Shown here: in pieces, positions 17,501-26,342 of the stretch
How the letters are laid out: each line of letters begins with the position of its first letter
How positions within the stretch are numbered: the first letter of the stretch is position 1
Assembly: GCF_013284245.2 (NCBI RefSeq)
Contig: NZ_CP085876.1
Coordinates: 6,142,501 to 6,206,500, forward strand
Direction of reading: 5' to 3'
DNA: 64,000 nt
Source: Brevibacillus sp. DP1.3A
Lineage (GTDB): Bacteria > Bacillota > Bacilli > Brevibacillales > Brevibacillaceae
Position numbers and translations under genes: made by a program
The notes under the pieces: generated by a model
What the model saw: only the letters and a program-made list of their open reading frames with translations
Databases searched by the model: none
What the model was told of the DNA's origin: nothing

Positions 17501-17839
17501 ATGCGCTATTTGTTGTTGCAGTCCAGTGACGGACTACAGTTTGTCTCGTTGCCAGAAACGCATATGTACCAATTAATCGCTCTATTGAAACGACTTTACA
17601 AGGAAATTGACAAATTGACGATCACAGAGCGCCCAGAATTGCCTACGCTTCTGGCAGACTGTGCGGATGTAGATCGGTTAGAGAGCGGGCTTTCGATCGT
17701 GGATGGTTTGGAGTACGTCAGTGGTCTGGAGCGCCGCTTCGCTGCCCTACAAGAGACAGAGTATCCGCTCATCTCTTTATTGACAGAGATCCGTGCCCTA
17801 CAAGCTCAATTGGAGTATTTGCACGAAGAAGAAGAGTAA
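17501..17839 (+). CDS. Conserved-looking small protein of unknown function
   Basis: The 112-aa acidic protein starts at ATG 17501, after GGTGGAGGAG; an ATG five codons upstream falls within the ribosome site. The sequence is rich in Leu and Glu with a helical, coiled-coil-like C-terminus (EIRALQAQLEYLHEEEE). There is no signal peptide or membrane segment. It is preceded by the nested palindromes and followed by cmpA. Function unknown. Confidence 0.7.
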   Translation: MRYLLLQSSDGLQFVSLPETHMYQLIALLKRLYKEIDKLTITERPELPTLLADCADVDRLESGLSIVDGLEYVSGLERRFAALQETEYPLISLLTEIRALQAQLEYLHEEEE

Positions 17840-17915
17840 ATGAAAATTGTAGGCACCTCCTGCTCGTCTCTGCGCATACATTGCCTATAGACGAATCTCT
17901 CCAGGAGGTACTTTC

Positions 17916-18038
17916 ATGCCACAATGGATGCGCAGGCAGTTGCAACGTGCCTTTAATGGGAAGGACGTTCGCCAAATTCGTGTGCTCAACAGTTGCTGGT
18001 TCTTATATTTAGAAAAAAATGGCGGCCGCCCTGACTGA
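17916..18038 (+). CDS. cmpA: Cortex morphogenetic protein CmpA
   Basis: This 40-aa gene is too short for routine ORF calls. It starts MPQWMRRQLQRAF after CCAGGAGG and has the conserved QIRVLNSCWFLY segment. This matches my recollection of B. subtilis CmpA (37 aa, MPNWLKKQMQKAF..LLNQCWYFY). CmpA is an adaptor in spore quality control, acting with ClpXP on SpoIVA. Its position next to tex and the SprT gene is also that of B. subtilis. Confidence 0.88.
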   Translation: MPQWMRRQLQRAFNGKDVRQIRVLNSCWFLYLEKNGGRPD

Positions 18039-18056
18039 CAGGAGGCCGCCTTTTAG
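18020..18056 (+). terminator. Terminator of cmpA
   Basis: The stem GGCGGCC / GGCCGCC is followed by TTTT and starts inside the last codons of cmpA. It separates cmpA from the convergent tex gene. Confidence 0.8.
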
Positions 18057-18122
18057 TTCATGTTCAAAAAGTCGTCTTTTCAGCACCGAGAAAGTGGCGA
18101 GAACCTGAAGAAGGAGGAGCGG

Positions 18123-20285
18123 TTATCCTTCCGTTGGCGCGATCATGGTCATCCCTACACGCTGACGTTTCTCGTCAATTTCTACTACCCACACATCTAC
18201 GATATCGCCAACGGTCACTACTTCAAGTGGATGTTTCACAAAGCCCTTCTTCAAACGGGAAATGTGCACGAGTCCGTCATTTTTCAGACCGATATCCACA
18301 AACGCTCCGAAGTCGACCACGTTGCGCACAGTACCTTGCAGCTTCAGGCCCACACTCAGATCAGACAACTGGAGGACATCACTTCGCAAGAGTGGTTTTG
18401 GCAGCTCGTCACGCGGGTCGCGACCAGGACGTAAGAGGCTGTCCACAATGTCTTGCAGCGTAGGCTCGCCAATCCCGAGCTTCGCAGCAGTCTCTTTTAC
18501 ATCCAAAGACTGCACGCGCTCCTTGCAGTTCTCACTGCCGATCTCCTGAGCGTTAATACCCAGCATCGACAATAGCTGGTGGGTCGCATCGTACGATTCC
18601 GGGTGAATCGGTGTTTTGTCCAGTGGATTCGCTCCATCCATCACGCGGAGAAACCCGATACACTGCTCGTACGTTTTGGCACCTAAGCGCGGAACCGCCT
18701 TCAGCTGGGAGCGCTCCGTGAACTTCCCGACCTCGTCCCGTTTTTTCACGATATTCCCCGCCACTTGACGGCTGATCCCTGATACATACTGCAATAGAGA
18801 AGGAGAAGCGGTATTCACATCTACTCCGACATGGTTTACGGCAGACTCAACCACAAACTGCAGACTGTCTGCCAGCCTCGATTGGGAAACATCGTGCTGG
18901 TACTGACCAACCCCGACGGACTTCGGATCGATTTTGACCAACTCAGCGAGCGGGTCCTGCAAGCGACGCGCGATTGAGGCCGCACTTCGCTCTGCTACAT
19001 CCAGGTCCGGGAATTCTTCCTTGGCCAGGGTGGATGCGGAATATACGGATGCACCTGCCTCGTTCACGATGATGTACATTACCTCTCGCTTCAGCTCTTT
19101 CAGTAGCGTGGCAATGAACTGTTCTGTCTCGCGCGAAGCAGTACCGTTGCCAATCGCGACAACCGTAACTGCATAGGTTTCGATCAACTGCTTCACTTTC
19201 ACTGTAGCTTCAGCCACTTTATTGGCCGGAGGGGTCGGATAAACGACGGCAACCTCCAGCAGTTTGCCGGTTTCGTCTACAACGGCGAGCTTACAGCCTG
19301 TCCGAAACGCCGGATCGACGCCAAGTACGACTTTTCCTTTTACAGGCGGTTGAAGCAGCAAATTGCGCAGGTTTTCTGCAAAGATGTGAATTGCACGTTC
19401 CTCGGCTGCCTCTGTCAACTCGGCGCGCACCTCTCGTTCAATAGAAGGGGCAATCAGACGCTTATATGCGTCCTCGACTGTCAAAGTCAGCAGATCGCGG
19501 GCTACTGTATCACGAGGAATGGTGCGTTTTTGCATCCAAGCCACAATCTCTGCGACAGGTGCTTCAATGGAAACCTTCAAAATGCCTTCGTTTTCTCCCC
19601 GATTGATGGCCAGTACCCGATGTGGAACGACCTTTTTCAGAGGCTCACTATATGCGTAATACATTTGGTATATATTTTTCTCGTCTGCTTCTTCGGCTTT
19701 CTGCTCAGTCAGAAGCAATCCTTTTTGCACGGAGCGCTGGCGAACCCACTGGCGAATTTCTGGGTCATCAGACAGAAGTTCCGCCACGATGTCCATTGCT
19801 CCTTGCAGAGCTTGCTCAGTCGTCTCTACGCCTTTTTCCGGGTTGATGTATGGTTTTGCTTCTTCTTCCGGATTCCCGGTTTTCGGTAAGCTCATGAGGT
19901 AGTTGGCAAGTGGCTCTAGTCCCTTCTCCTTGGCCATGGTTGCACGCGTGCGGCGTTTTTGGCGGTAAGGGCGGTACAGGTCCTCTACCTCTTGCAGCTT
20001 TGTCGCACGCTCAATAGCTGCGCGCAGCTCGTCCGTCAGCTTGCCTTGCTCATCGATGAGCCGAACGACTTCTTCCTTCCGCACTGACAGGTTGCGTAAA
20101 TAGCGAACGCGTTCCTCAATCGCTCGAATTTGTGTTTCATCTAGCTGCCCCGTCATTTCTTTGCGGTAGCGGGCAATAAAAGGAACCGTGTTTCCTTCAT
20201 CCAGGAGGGCAACCGTGCGCTCCACCTGGTGAGGTTTGACACCCGTATCTTGGGCGATTGTCTGGATCATCAACGTAAGCTCCAT
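18123..20285 (-). CDS. tex: Transcription accessory protein Tex
   Basis: The 720-aa product has the N-terminal Tex domain (KPHQVERTVALLDEGNTVPFIARYRKEMTG), a YqgF/RNase-H-like core (VLGVDPAFRTGCKLAVVD), helix-hairpin-helix repeats (LLQYVSGISRQVAGNIV), and a C-terminal S1 RNA-binding domain (GTVRNVVDFGAFVDIGL..GLVHIS). The start ATG follows AGGAGGACAGGT. It lies downstream of sigB, as ydcI does in B. subtilis. Confidence 0.95.
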   Translation of the reverse strand: MELTLMIQTIAQDTGVKPHQVERTVALLDEGNTVPFIARYRKEMTGQLDETQIRAIEERVRYLRNLSVRKEEVVRLIDEQGKLTDELRAAIERATKLQEVEDLYRPYRQKRRTRATMAKEKGLEPLANYLMSLPKTGNPEEEAKPYINPEKGVETTEQALQGAMDIVAELLSDDPEIRQWVRQRSVQKGLLLTEQKAEEADEKNIYQMYYAYSEPLKKVVPHRVLAINRGENEGILKVSIEAPVAEIVAWMQKRTIPRDTVARDLLTLTVEDAYKRLIAPSIEREVRAELTEAAEERAIHIFAENLRNLLLQPPVKGKVVLGVDPAFRTGCKLAVVDETGKLLEVAVVYPTPPANKVAEATVKVKQLIETYAVTVVAIGNGTASRETEQFIATLLKELKREVMYIIVNEAGASVYSASTLAKEEFPDLDVAERSAASIARRLQDPLAELVKIDPKSVGVGQYQHDVSQSRLADSLQFVVESAVNHVGVDVNTASPSLLQYVSGISRQVAGNIVKKRDEVGKFTERSQLKAVPRLGAKTYEQCIGFLRVMDGANPLDKTPIHPESYDATHQLLSMLGINAQEIGSENCKERVQSLDVKETAAKLGIGEPTLQDIVDSLLRPGRDPRDELPKPLLRSDVLQLSDLSVGLKLQGTVRNVVDFGAFVDIGLKNDGLVHISRLKKGFVKHPLEVVTVGDIVDVWVVEIDEKRQRVGMTMIAPTEG

Positions 20286-20356
20286 ACCTGTCCTCCTGCG
20301 CTCATTCTTCGTCGTTTATTGTACCACATTTGCTAACAAGGACTGGAAAAAGGGAA

Positions 20357-20385
20357 GAAAAAAGAGGAGCCACTTGGCCCCTCTA
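20357..20385 (-). terminator. Terminator of the sigB operon
   Basis: The stem GAGGGGCC / GGCTCCTC with an AAGT loop is followed by TTTTTTC on the minus strand and overlaps the sigB stop. Confidence 0.8.
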
Positions 20386-21171
20386 CGTCGCGGTTTCCAG
20401 CTGTTCCACTTTCAATGCTTCTCTCAGCTTGCCCAACGCCCTGCGCTGAAGGCGGGAAATATGCATCTGCGACATCCCCATGATGTCCCCAGCTTGCTTC
20501 TGACTCAAATTTTGATAAAAAGTTAATTGTATGATTTCTTTTTCACGGTGATCCAAAATTTGCAGGGCCCGCTCCAGCATCAGATTCTGCTCGACTGCTC
20601 CGTACCCTTCTTCTGTCGACCCCACTAGGTCGAGTAAAGAAATGGTATTGCCATCCAGATCCGCTTCCAGCTCGCTGTCCATAGAGAGAGAATGATAGCT
20701 GCGCCCCATCTCCAAGGTTTCCAGAATCGCTTCCTCTGTAACGCCGAGGCTGTTGGCAATGTCCGCAATTTGGGGAGAACGCTGTAGCTTGATCGTGAGC
20801 TCGTCGACCACCCGTTTGATCTTCGGGCTCAGTTCCTTTACTCTTCGCGGAACATAGACACTCCATGTCTTGTCCCGAATATAGCGCTTAATCTCCCCAA
20901 CAATGGTCGGGATCGCAAAGCTCTCAAATGTCCGCTCAAAGCTAGGGTCGAACCGACGAAAGGAAGCAAGCAGGCCGATTAGTCCGACTTGCACGAGGTC
21001 TTCATACATGACTTGTCCGCGAACAAACTTCTTCGCTAACGATTCCACAAGAGGAGTATAGGCCCTCACCAGTTGTTCCTGTATCGCAGGATCTTTTGTT
21101 TCACCATACAGGTGGATGAGCTCCTTCAACTCCTCTGGACTATATTTCTGCTTCCGAGATTGTCCAGTCAT
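20383..21171 (-). CDS. sigB: RNA polymerase sigma factor SigB (general stress)
   Basis: The 262-aa product from ATG 21171 (MTGQSRKQKYS) has the same length as in B. subtilis; a longer frame is open upstream inside rsbW. Regions 2 (KKFVRGQVMYEDLVQVGLIGL), 3 (VPRRVKELSPKIKR) and 4 (EKEIIQLTFYQNLSQKQAGDIMGMSQMHISRLQR) are intact. The start overlaps rsbW by 32 nt, so synthesis is coupled to its anti-sigma factor. Confidence 0.93.
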   Translation of the reverse strand: MTGQSRKQKYSPEELKELIHLYGETKDPAIQEQLVRAYTPLVESLAKKFVRGQVMYEDLVQVGLIGLLASFRRFDPSFERTFESFAIPTIVGEIKRYIRDKTWSVYVPRRVKELSPKIKRVVDELTIKLQRSPQIADIANSLGVTEEAILETLEMGRSYHSLSMDSELEADLDGNTISLLDLVGSTEEGYGAVEQNLMLERALQILDHREKEIIQLTFYQNLSQKQAGDIMGMSQMHISRLQRRALGKLREALKVEQLETAT

Positions 21172-21634
21172 TTCCAGCCACCCCATCCTGCCGAACATAC
21201 TTGGTCATGGAGACTACTACCCCTGATTCAGAGCGTGTCTCCACCTCATCCATAAGCGTGTGAATGAGATAGAGCCCGAGCCCGCCCTCATCCAAATCCT
21301 CTATGCTTTTCCCTGCATAAATCGGCGTCAGTTGCTCAGCAATGAGCTCATTTGAAAATCCAACGCCCTGATCGCTTACCTCGATCACCAATCGATCTTC
21401 ATAAACGTGGCATTGGATATGAATGGAGCCAGGATTCTCTGTTTCCTTGTATGCATGTCTTACTACATTCGTACATGCTTCTCCGACGGCAAGCTTGATA
21501 TCCTCAATCTCTTCATAAGAAAAGCCCATACGGTTGGCTATACCGGATACAGTCAGACGCGCTACTCCCAAATACTCCGCCTTGCTTGGCAAAGTCAATT
21601 GAATCACGTCTGCCTGAGGTCGATTTGGACCCAT
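21140..21634 (-). CDS. rsbW: Anti-sigma-B factor / serine kinase RsbW
   Basis: The 164-aa GHKL-type kinase has the N-box IKLAVGEACTNVVRHAY and G1 motif EVSDQGVGFS. A G2-like EGGLGLYLIHTLMDEV follows. RsbW binds SigB and phosphorylates RsbV. Its start overlaps the rsbV stop by one base (TAATG). Confidence 0.93.
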   Translation of the reverse strand: MGPNRPQADVIQLTLPSKAEYLGVARLTVSGIANRMGFSYEEIEDIKLAVGEACTNVVRHAYKETENPGSIHIQCHVYEDRLVIEVSDQGVGFSNELIAEQLTPIYAGKSIEDLDEGGLGLYLIHTLMDEVETRSESGVVVSMTKYVRQDGVAGNDWTISEAEI

Positions 21635-21960
21635 TACTCGCTCTCTCCTTTGCGGATGGCAATATGATCGTATAAGCCAGTAATGCGAAATAGCCTTTCC
21701 ACACGCGGAGACAATTTGTGCACCTCAAATGTACGATTTCGTTGGATGCACTCTTTCATAATCCCGATGAAAATTCCAATTCCGGTACTGTCCATGTATT
21801 CTACTGCTTCCAAATCAACCGTTATGTGATTGATATCCGGTTTGTTGACGAGTGACATGAGTGTTTCCTTAACTTTCGGTGCTGTAAAAGCATCAATATC
21901 TCCACCAAGGACCACTCGGTGCTCAGTTTCAAGGCTCGTTGTCTTAATTAGCAGGTCCAT
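21634..21960 (-). CDS. rsbV: Anti-anti-sigma factor RsbV
   Basis: The 108-aa STAS-domain protein has the phosphorylation-site motif VEYMDSTGIGIFIG, in which the Ser of DSTG is the RsbW target. Dephosphorylated RsbV traps RsbW and frees SigB. Confidence 0.93.
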   Translation of the reverse strand: MDLLIKTTSLETEHRVVLGGDIDAFTAPKVKETLMSLVNKPDINHITVDLEAVEYMDSTGIGIFIGIMKECIQRNRTFEVHKLSPRVERLFRITGLYDHIAIRKGESE

Positions 21961-21984
21961 CTGCGTCTACCCCCCGTACGTTGC

Positions 21985-22986
21985 TTAGGTTCTTCGAAGT
22001 ACAATCATGGTGTAATCATCCAGCAGGTCAAACTGGGAGAGCAGAAGCAGTCTATTGTACAGGCCGTTTGCCATCTTTTGGGCAGATTCGCCCACCTCTT
22101 TTTGCAAATGGTGTACAAGCTCTTCCCTTTGCAAATAATATCGGTTATTTTTGCATTCTGTTACACCATCCGTCAGAAGAATCAGAACATCATTTATTTC
22201 TAAACGAATCTCCTGAACCTCATATTCACTGTTTGGGCATAAACCGAGTGCATTCCCTCGCCCATCGAGATCGTAAAACTTCCCTTCGGCCGACCTGTAC
22301 AAAAATCCTGGCTCGTGTCCTGCCATCGCATAACGGAAACAGTGTTCCTTCGAGTCGTAACTTCCAAACATCATCGTCACAAACATGCTCGGATCAATAT
22401 TTCTTCCCACGATTCGGTTTAAATGGTGCAGCATTTCTTCGGGACCCAGCTCCATTTGTCCAAGGCTGTCTATCGCATATTTCACCATCGACATACACAT
22501 CGCAGCAGGCATTCCTTTACCGGTAATGTCTGCTATGGCGACGCCGAAACGACCTTCGGTTTGTTCAATGAAGTCGTAATAGTCGCCCGAGATTTGTTTC
22601 GCTGCAATACTCACTACGCCAATCTCTAGTTCTGGATAGACTGGAACCTCACTTGGCAAAAGTGATTGCTGCATCGCTTTTGCCACGGCTATTTCTGATT
22701 CCATCTGCTGATGCCTATTGCGCCAGCTGTTTACGGATCGGTGCTCGTTCCCATATTCAATCATGACCTCTGTCAAAATGGAGAAGGAGGAGCGCACAAA
22801 CTCTGGCACTTCCCCGAGCTGCTCAAGTGCTTGCGCATGCAAATCAGTTATTTCTTCTGGCGAAATATCTTGAGAAAGCATCCATTTGCCCAACTGCTGG
22901 GCTCCGTAAAGCTGGTCCTCCCCTTGAGCACTCAGGTAATCCCGAAGAATTTTTACATACTCTTCCTGGAAGCTCCGGGTTACCAT
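21985..22986 (-). CDS. rsbU: PP2C-type phosphatase RsbU
   Basis: The 333-aa product has a full N-terminal RsbT-binding helical domain (about residues 1-85) and a PP2C/SpoIIE domain with ISGDYYDF, VAIADITGKGMPAAM and ILLTDGVTE. It dephosphorylates RsbV when activated by RsbT. The length equals that of B. subtilis RsbU, so the environmental-stress branch is kept. It is 5 nt after rsbT. Confidence 0.92.
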   Translation of the reverse strand: MVTRSFQEEYVKILRDYLSAQGEDQLYGAQQLGKWMLSQDISPEEITDLHAQALEQLGEVPEFVRSSFSILTEVMIEYGNEHRSVNSWRNRHQQMESEIAVAKAMQQSLLPSEVPVYPELEIGVVSIAAKQISGDYYDFIEQTEGRFGVAIADITGKGMPAAMCMSMVKYAIDSLGQMELGPEEMLHHLNRIVGRNIDPSMFVTMMFGSYDSKEHCFRYAMAGHEPGFLYRSAEGKFYDLDGRGNALGLCPNSEYEVQEIRLEINDVLILLTDGVTECKNNRYYLQREELVHHLQKEVGESAQKMANGLYNRLLLLSQFDLLDDYTMIVLRRT

Positions 22987-22991
22987 TTATC

Positions 22992-23420
22992 TCATTCCTC
23001 CTTTGCTTGATCGCTCCACTTCACAACAACGACACGCGTTCCTTCTCCCAGGGTACTGTGGATCTCAAATTCATCCATCATGCGCCTGACACCCGGCAAT
23101 CCGGCCCCGAGGGCACCTGAAGTCGAATAGCCATCATCTAACGCCTGGCGAATATCAGGAATCCCTGGACCGCTGTCATTCGCTGTTATTTGCAAGCCGA
23201 TCACTCCTTCGCGCTCAATCGGCGAAATGGTGATCGTCCCCGTACCCGCATACAAATAAATATTGCGAGCCAATTCAGAGATTGACGTGGCAATGCGGGA
23301 CTGCGTGATCGTGCCAAAGCCAAACAACTTCGACATATTTCGCCCCACTTGCCGCGCCGTCACGATGTCTGATTCTTGTTCTATATTGATTGTCTCAGGA
23401 AAATAGTCTGCCACAACCAA
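22992..23420 (-). CDS. rsbT: RsbT serine/threonine kinase, RsbU activator
   Basis: The 142-aa GHKL kinase has ISELARNIYLYAGTGTITI, ANDSGPGIPDIRQAL and LGAGLPGVRRMMDEFEI, as in RsbT. The start is TTG 23420 (5 nt after AAGGGG) or GTG 23414. In B. subtilis RsbT is held by the RsbR/RsbS stressosome encoded just upstream. Those genes are absent here: about 200 nt without a gene separate rsbT from endoA. Confidence 0.88.
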   Translation of the reverse strand: MVVADYFPETINIEQESDIVTARQVGRNMSKLFGFGTITQSRIATSISELARNIYLYAGTGTITISPIEREGVIGLQITANDSGPGIPDIRQALDDGYSTSGALGAGLPGVRRMMDEFEIHSTLGEGTRVVVVKWSDQAKEE

Positions 23421-23564
23421 AAAAACCCCTTCCGCCTCGCTTGGTAGGTAGAAATGAGTTTTTTCTCTACCTCGAAAAATAAATCATATTGTGTCACATT
23501 TTGTCTTATATTCTCTTTTCGAACAGTTCGCTGTGCACCTATAAAATCCCTGCAAATTTGACAG

Positions 23565-23598
23565 CAAAAAACCACTTGCTTCACTCAAGTGGCTTTTC
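23565..23598 (-). terminator. Terminator of the endoAI-endoA operon
   Basis: The stem GCCACTTG / CAAGTGG with a 7-nt loop is followed by TTTTTT on the minus strand, after the endoA stop. It isolates the sigB operon from the toxin operon. Confidence 0.85.
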
Positions 23599-23628
23599 CT
23601 ATCAATTAGTCTGATCTTTTTTCACACG

Positions 23629-23979
23629 TTAAAAATCAATGAGTCCTAAACTGATTTGCAAGGATTCATTAACCCGATCCATCATCTCGTCATCGAGATG
23701 CGTAATTTTATCAGTTAGACGTTGTTTGTCAATGGTTCGTATTTGTTCCAATAGAATAACGGAGTCACGATCAAATCCATAAGTTTTTGCGTCAATTTCC
23801 ACATGCGTAGGCAGCTTCGCCTTTTGAATCTGCGCCGTAATGGCTGCGACGATGACCGTCGGACTAAATCGATTTCCAATGTCGTTTTGAATGACTAAAA
23901 CAGGCCGTACGCCTCCTTGCTCAGAGCCAACGACCGGGGACAGGTCCGCGAAAAACACATCGCCACGTTTGACAATCAC
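23629..23979 (-). CDS. ndoA: mRNA interferase EndoA (MazF family toxin)
   Basis: The 116-aa product starts MIVKRGDVFFADLSPVVGSEQGG with RPVLVIQND, the conserved MazF/EndoA core. It is an ACA-type ribosome-independent RNase in B. subtilis. It lies 3 nt downstream of the antitoxin gene, the usual order. Confidence 0.95.
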   Translation of the reverse strand: MIVKRGDVFFADLSPVVGSEQGGVRPVLVIQNDIGNRFSPTVIVAAITAQIQKAKLPTHVEIDAKTYGFDRDSVILLEQIRTIDKQRLTDKITHLDDEMMDRVNESLQISLGLIDF

Positions 23980-23982
23980 CAG

Positions 23983-24261
23983 TCACACCCCGCTAACTAA
24001 GCGGACAAGAGTATGGTCAGCCTCTTCTTCAGCGCCAAAAGCCTCCGATGCCATATTCAGATTGATCTTCGCCATCTCCATGTACCCTTTTTGCATGGTC
24101 TCACGGATTGTGCGTTTTTTTCGCTCTTTCAAATACAAATGCATCGCTTGACGAATAAACTCGCTGCGATTGGATTTTTCCTTTTGAATAACGCCATCCA
24201 CTTCCTGAAGCAAGTGTTGTGGCAAGCTGATCATGATGCGTTTCGTGTTTGACTTCGACAA
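23983..24261 (-). CDS. ndoAI: Antitoxin EndoAI (ribbon-helix-helix)
   Basis: I place the start at TTG 24261, 7 nt after GGAGGTGG, giving 92 aa (about 93 in B. subtilis); the frame stays open upstream. The N-terminal RHH segment is TKRIMISLPQHLLQEVDGVIQKEKSNRSEFIRQAM and the C-terminal part is acidic and binds the toxin. It is transcribed with ndoA. Confidence 0.9.
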   Translation of the reverse strand: MSKSNTKRIMISLPQHLLQEVDGVIQKEKSNRSEFIRQAMHLYLKERKKRTIRETMQKGYMEMAKINLNMASEAFGAEEEADHTLVRLVSGV

Positions 24262-24333
24262 GACAAATCCACCTCCAACCATGACCGTAACTTCCATCCG
24301 CTATGCTGGTTCTAGAAAGAACAGCCAATATGA

Positions 24334-24362
24334 ACAATACCATTATGTCGAATCCATTGCAA
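24334..24362 (-). promoter_or_regulatory. Sigma-A promoter of endoAI-endoA
   Basis: The -35 is TTGCAA (24357-24362) and the -10 is TATTGT (24334-24339), with an exact 17-nt spacer, 72 nt before the TTG start. Confidence 0.7.
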
Positions 24363-24511
24363 AAATATACCTACTGTCGCTTTTTCGGTGAGAAAACGTG
24401 AGTGTAAACAATCCAAAGGTGTAGGTGAAGACTTCGTTTACCCAAAAAAGCCAGCTTTTTCGCTTAACTAGTATTCGTGTTCCACGGGAAAATTCCTGCT
24501 GATTTCCCTTG

Positions 24512-25714
24512 CTAGTTATTTACATTTTCACGGGACGAGTGCTTCATCGTCAATGGGTGAAATACGTCAGTTACTTTCTGGTCGCGCAAATAGAGGCGCG
24601 GAATTCGGTAATTCAGCATACATGGAACCTCATAATTGATTGTTCCCAGCAATTCGGCAATTTCATCCAAGGAGATTTCCTCGTCCCCCTGCTTGCCATA
24701 CAAGACGACCTCATCATTGACCGCTGCTTCTGTCGAATTCAGGCTGACCATGATTTGGTCCATGCAAACTCTGCCTGCAATCGGGTAGCGCGATCCATTG
24801 TACAATACCTCACCACGATTGGACAAAAGGCGAGAATAGCCATCTGCGTATCCGATCGGCAGCGTTGCAATCCACTCGTCAGGCTTTGCTGCATACGTAG
24901 CACCGTAGCTGACCGTGAATGGCTCATCTGCCTTCTTTACGTGGGCAATTCTGGTCTTGAGCGCCAGGGCGGGGGCAAGAATAACATCCGCACGTTCTTT
25001 CATGTACACAGAAGGATACAATCCGTATAAACCTATGCCTAAACGAATCGTATCATACCCCCAATCGGGAAATGCGATAGCCGCAGCCGTATTGCAGCAA
25101 TGAACGGTCGGCAATGTTTTATTCGCTTCACGCAGTGCTTGCAAAAAGGATTGAAACAAGTCGTGTTGTCGTCGCACATGGGTTGTATCTGGTTCATCCG
25201 CGCAGGCAAAATGCGTAAAAATGCCTGTCCACTTAAGCTTTGAGCATTCTTCAAGGGCACCTACAACCGCAAGCAAATCTTCCGTTGTCCGAACGCCCAA
25301 ACGTCCCATTCCCGTATCGGCCTTCACATGAATCCCGACAGGCTTGCGATCGTTTTTCTGAAGAATGTCGTTCGCTTCCGTGATCCATTCGACGCTGTAA
25401 GCGGTTAACTCCACTTCCAGCTCGCTTGCAGTGACAATGGATTCGACAGGTGTGTATCCCAACACTAAAATCGGCGCAGTGATCCCTGCTCTCCGCAAAA
25501 TAAGCGCTTCATCGAGCAATGCGACTGCAAGTGAATCTGCACCGCTCGCCAACGCTTCTTTTCCGACATGGACAGCGCCATGACCATACCCGTCTGCTTT
25601 CACAACAGCCATAATACCCGTTTTTTCTGGCAAATGGCGTTTGAATGTCTCAAGGTTCGCCCGGATGGCATCCAAATCAACCTCTACCCAAGTGTCACGA
25701 CAAAACGATTTCAT
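24512..25714 (-). CDS. alr: Alanine racemase
   Basis: The enzyme makes D-alanine for peptidoglycan. The 400-aa product is a PLP fold-type III racemase. The PLP lysine is in AVVKADGYGHGAV (Lys39), and the C-terminal beta domain carries the catalytic Tyr region (VSYGATYAAKPDEW). It follows ydcC and precedes endoAI, as in B. subtilis. Confidence 0.95.
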   Translation of the reverse strand: MKSFCRDTWVEVDLDAIRANLETFKRHLPEKTGIMAVVKADGYGHGAVHVGKEALASGADSLAVALLDEALILRRAGITAPILVLGYTPVESIVTASELEVELTAYSVEWITEANDILQKNDRKPVGIHVKADTGMGRLGVRTTEDLLAVVGALEECSKLKWTGIFTHFACADEPDTTHVRRQHDLFQSFLQALREANKTLPTVHCCNTAAAIAFPDWGYDTIRLGIGLYGLYPSVYMKERADVILAPALALKTRIAHVKKADEPFTVSYGATYAAKPDEWIATLPIGYADGYSRLLSNRGEVLYNGSRYPIAGRVCMDQIMVSLNSTEAAVNDEVVLYGKQGDEEISLDEIAELLGTINYEVPCMLNYRIPRLYLRDQKVTDVFHPLTMKHSSRENVNN

Positions 25715-25716
25715 TC

Positions 25717-26157
25717 CTATCTCCTCTTGTTCCCTTTTTTATAGTAAAACAAGCGTTCATTTAAATGACTGAGAAATTGCCTGGAAACCATCAGTGATTC
25801 CTTTTTGCCGCCTACACGATAAAAATGACGGCCTTCATAAATTTGCTCGACTTCTGACAGCGGGTAGCTCTTTTCCTGCCCTGACATGGATATGATCAGG
25901 TGAGTCTTGGTCAGCTTGTACACCGGACGTAATACCGATTTGTACATAAACGGAGACAATCCAACAACAGCAATGGCAATGGCAAAAACAAGCACTTTGA
26001 ATCTCGTGTCATTGGTCGGGAAAAATTGAGCGAGAATCATCATCCCCAGCACAAACATGACAGTCTCGTTAATGCGCATTTTCCAGCTTTTTCGCAGGAG
26101 CATGTCTTTGTAGGTCGATGCTTCCTCGTACAAAACTTCGTTAGACGGTTTCTTCAT
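25717..26157 (-). CDS. Small membrane protein, PH-domain-like cytosolic tail
   Basis: The 146-aa product starts at ATG 26157, after GAGGTGG; an ATG three codons upstream abuts the ribosome site. Two adjacent hydrophobic helices (ETVMFVLGMMILAQFF; VLVFAIAIAVVGLSPF) are followed by a basic tail with YPLSEVEQIYEGRHFYRVGGKKESL. The tail resembles bacterial PH-like membrane proteins. It ends 2 nt before alr and may be co-transcribed. Function unknown. Confidence 0.65.
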   Translation of the reverse strand: MKKPSNEVLYEEASTYKDMLLRKSWKMRINETVMFVLGMMILAQFFPTNDTRFKVLVFAIAIAVVGLSPFMYKSVLRPVYKLTKTHLIISMSGQEKSYPLSEVEQIYEGRHFYRVGGKKESLMVSRQFLSHLNERLFYYKKGNKRR

Positions 26158-26303
26158 GTAAAGCATGCCACCTCATTCAATAAGTTACTCTGAATGTATC
26201 GTGTTTTCCCGCTGTGTGTCAATTCGCGGATTGTCCTTTCATCTCATTCGCACGTTGGTTTTTATGTACAAAGCGGCCCTCATCGACCAATCCCGAGAAA
26301 ATA

Positions 26304-26342
26304 GAAAAGCAGATGGGATTAGCTCCCACCTGCTGACTTTTC
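26304..26342 (-). terminator. Terminator of the repeat-protein gene
   Basis: The stem GCAGGTGGGA / TCCCATCTGC with a 5-nt loop is followed by TTTTC on the minus strand, overlapping the stop codon. Confidence 0.8.
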
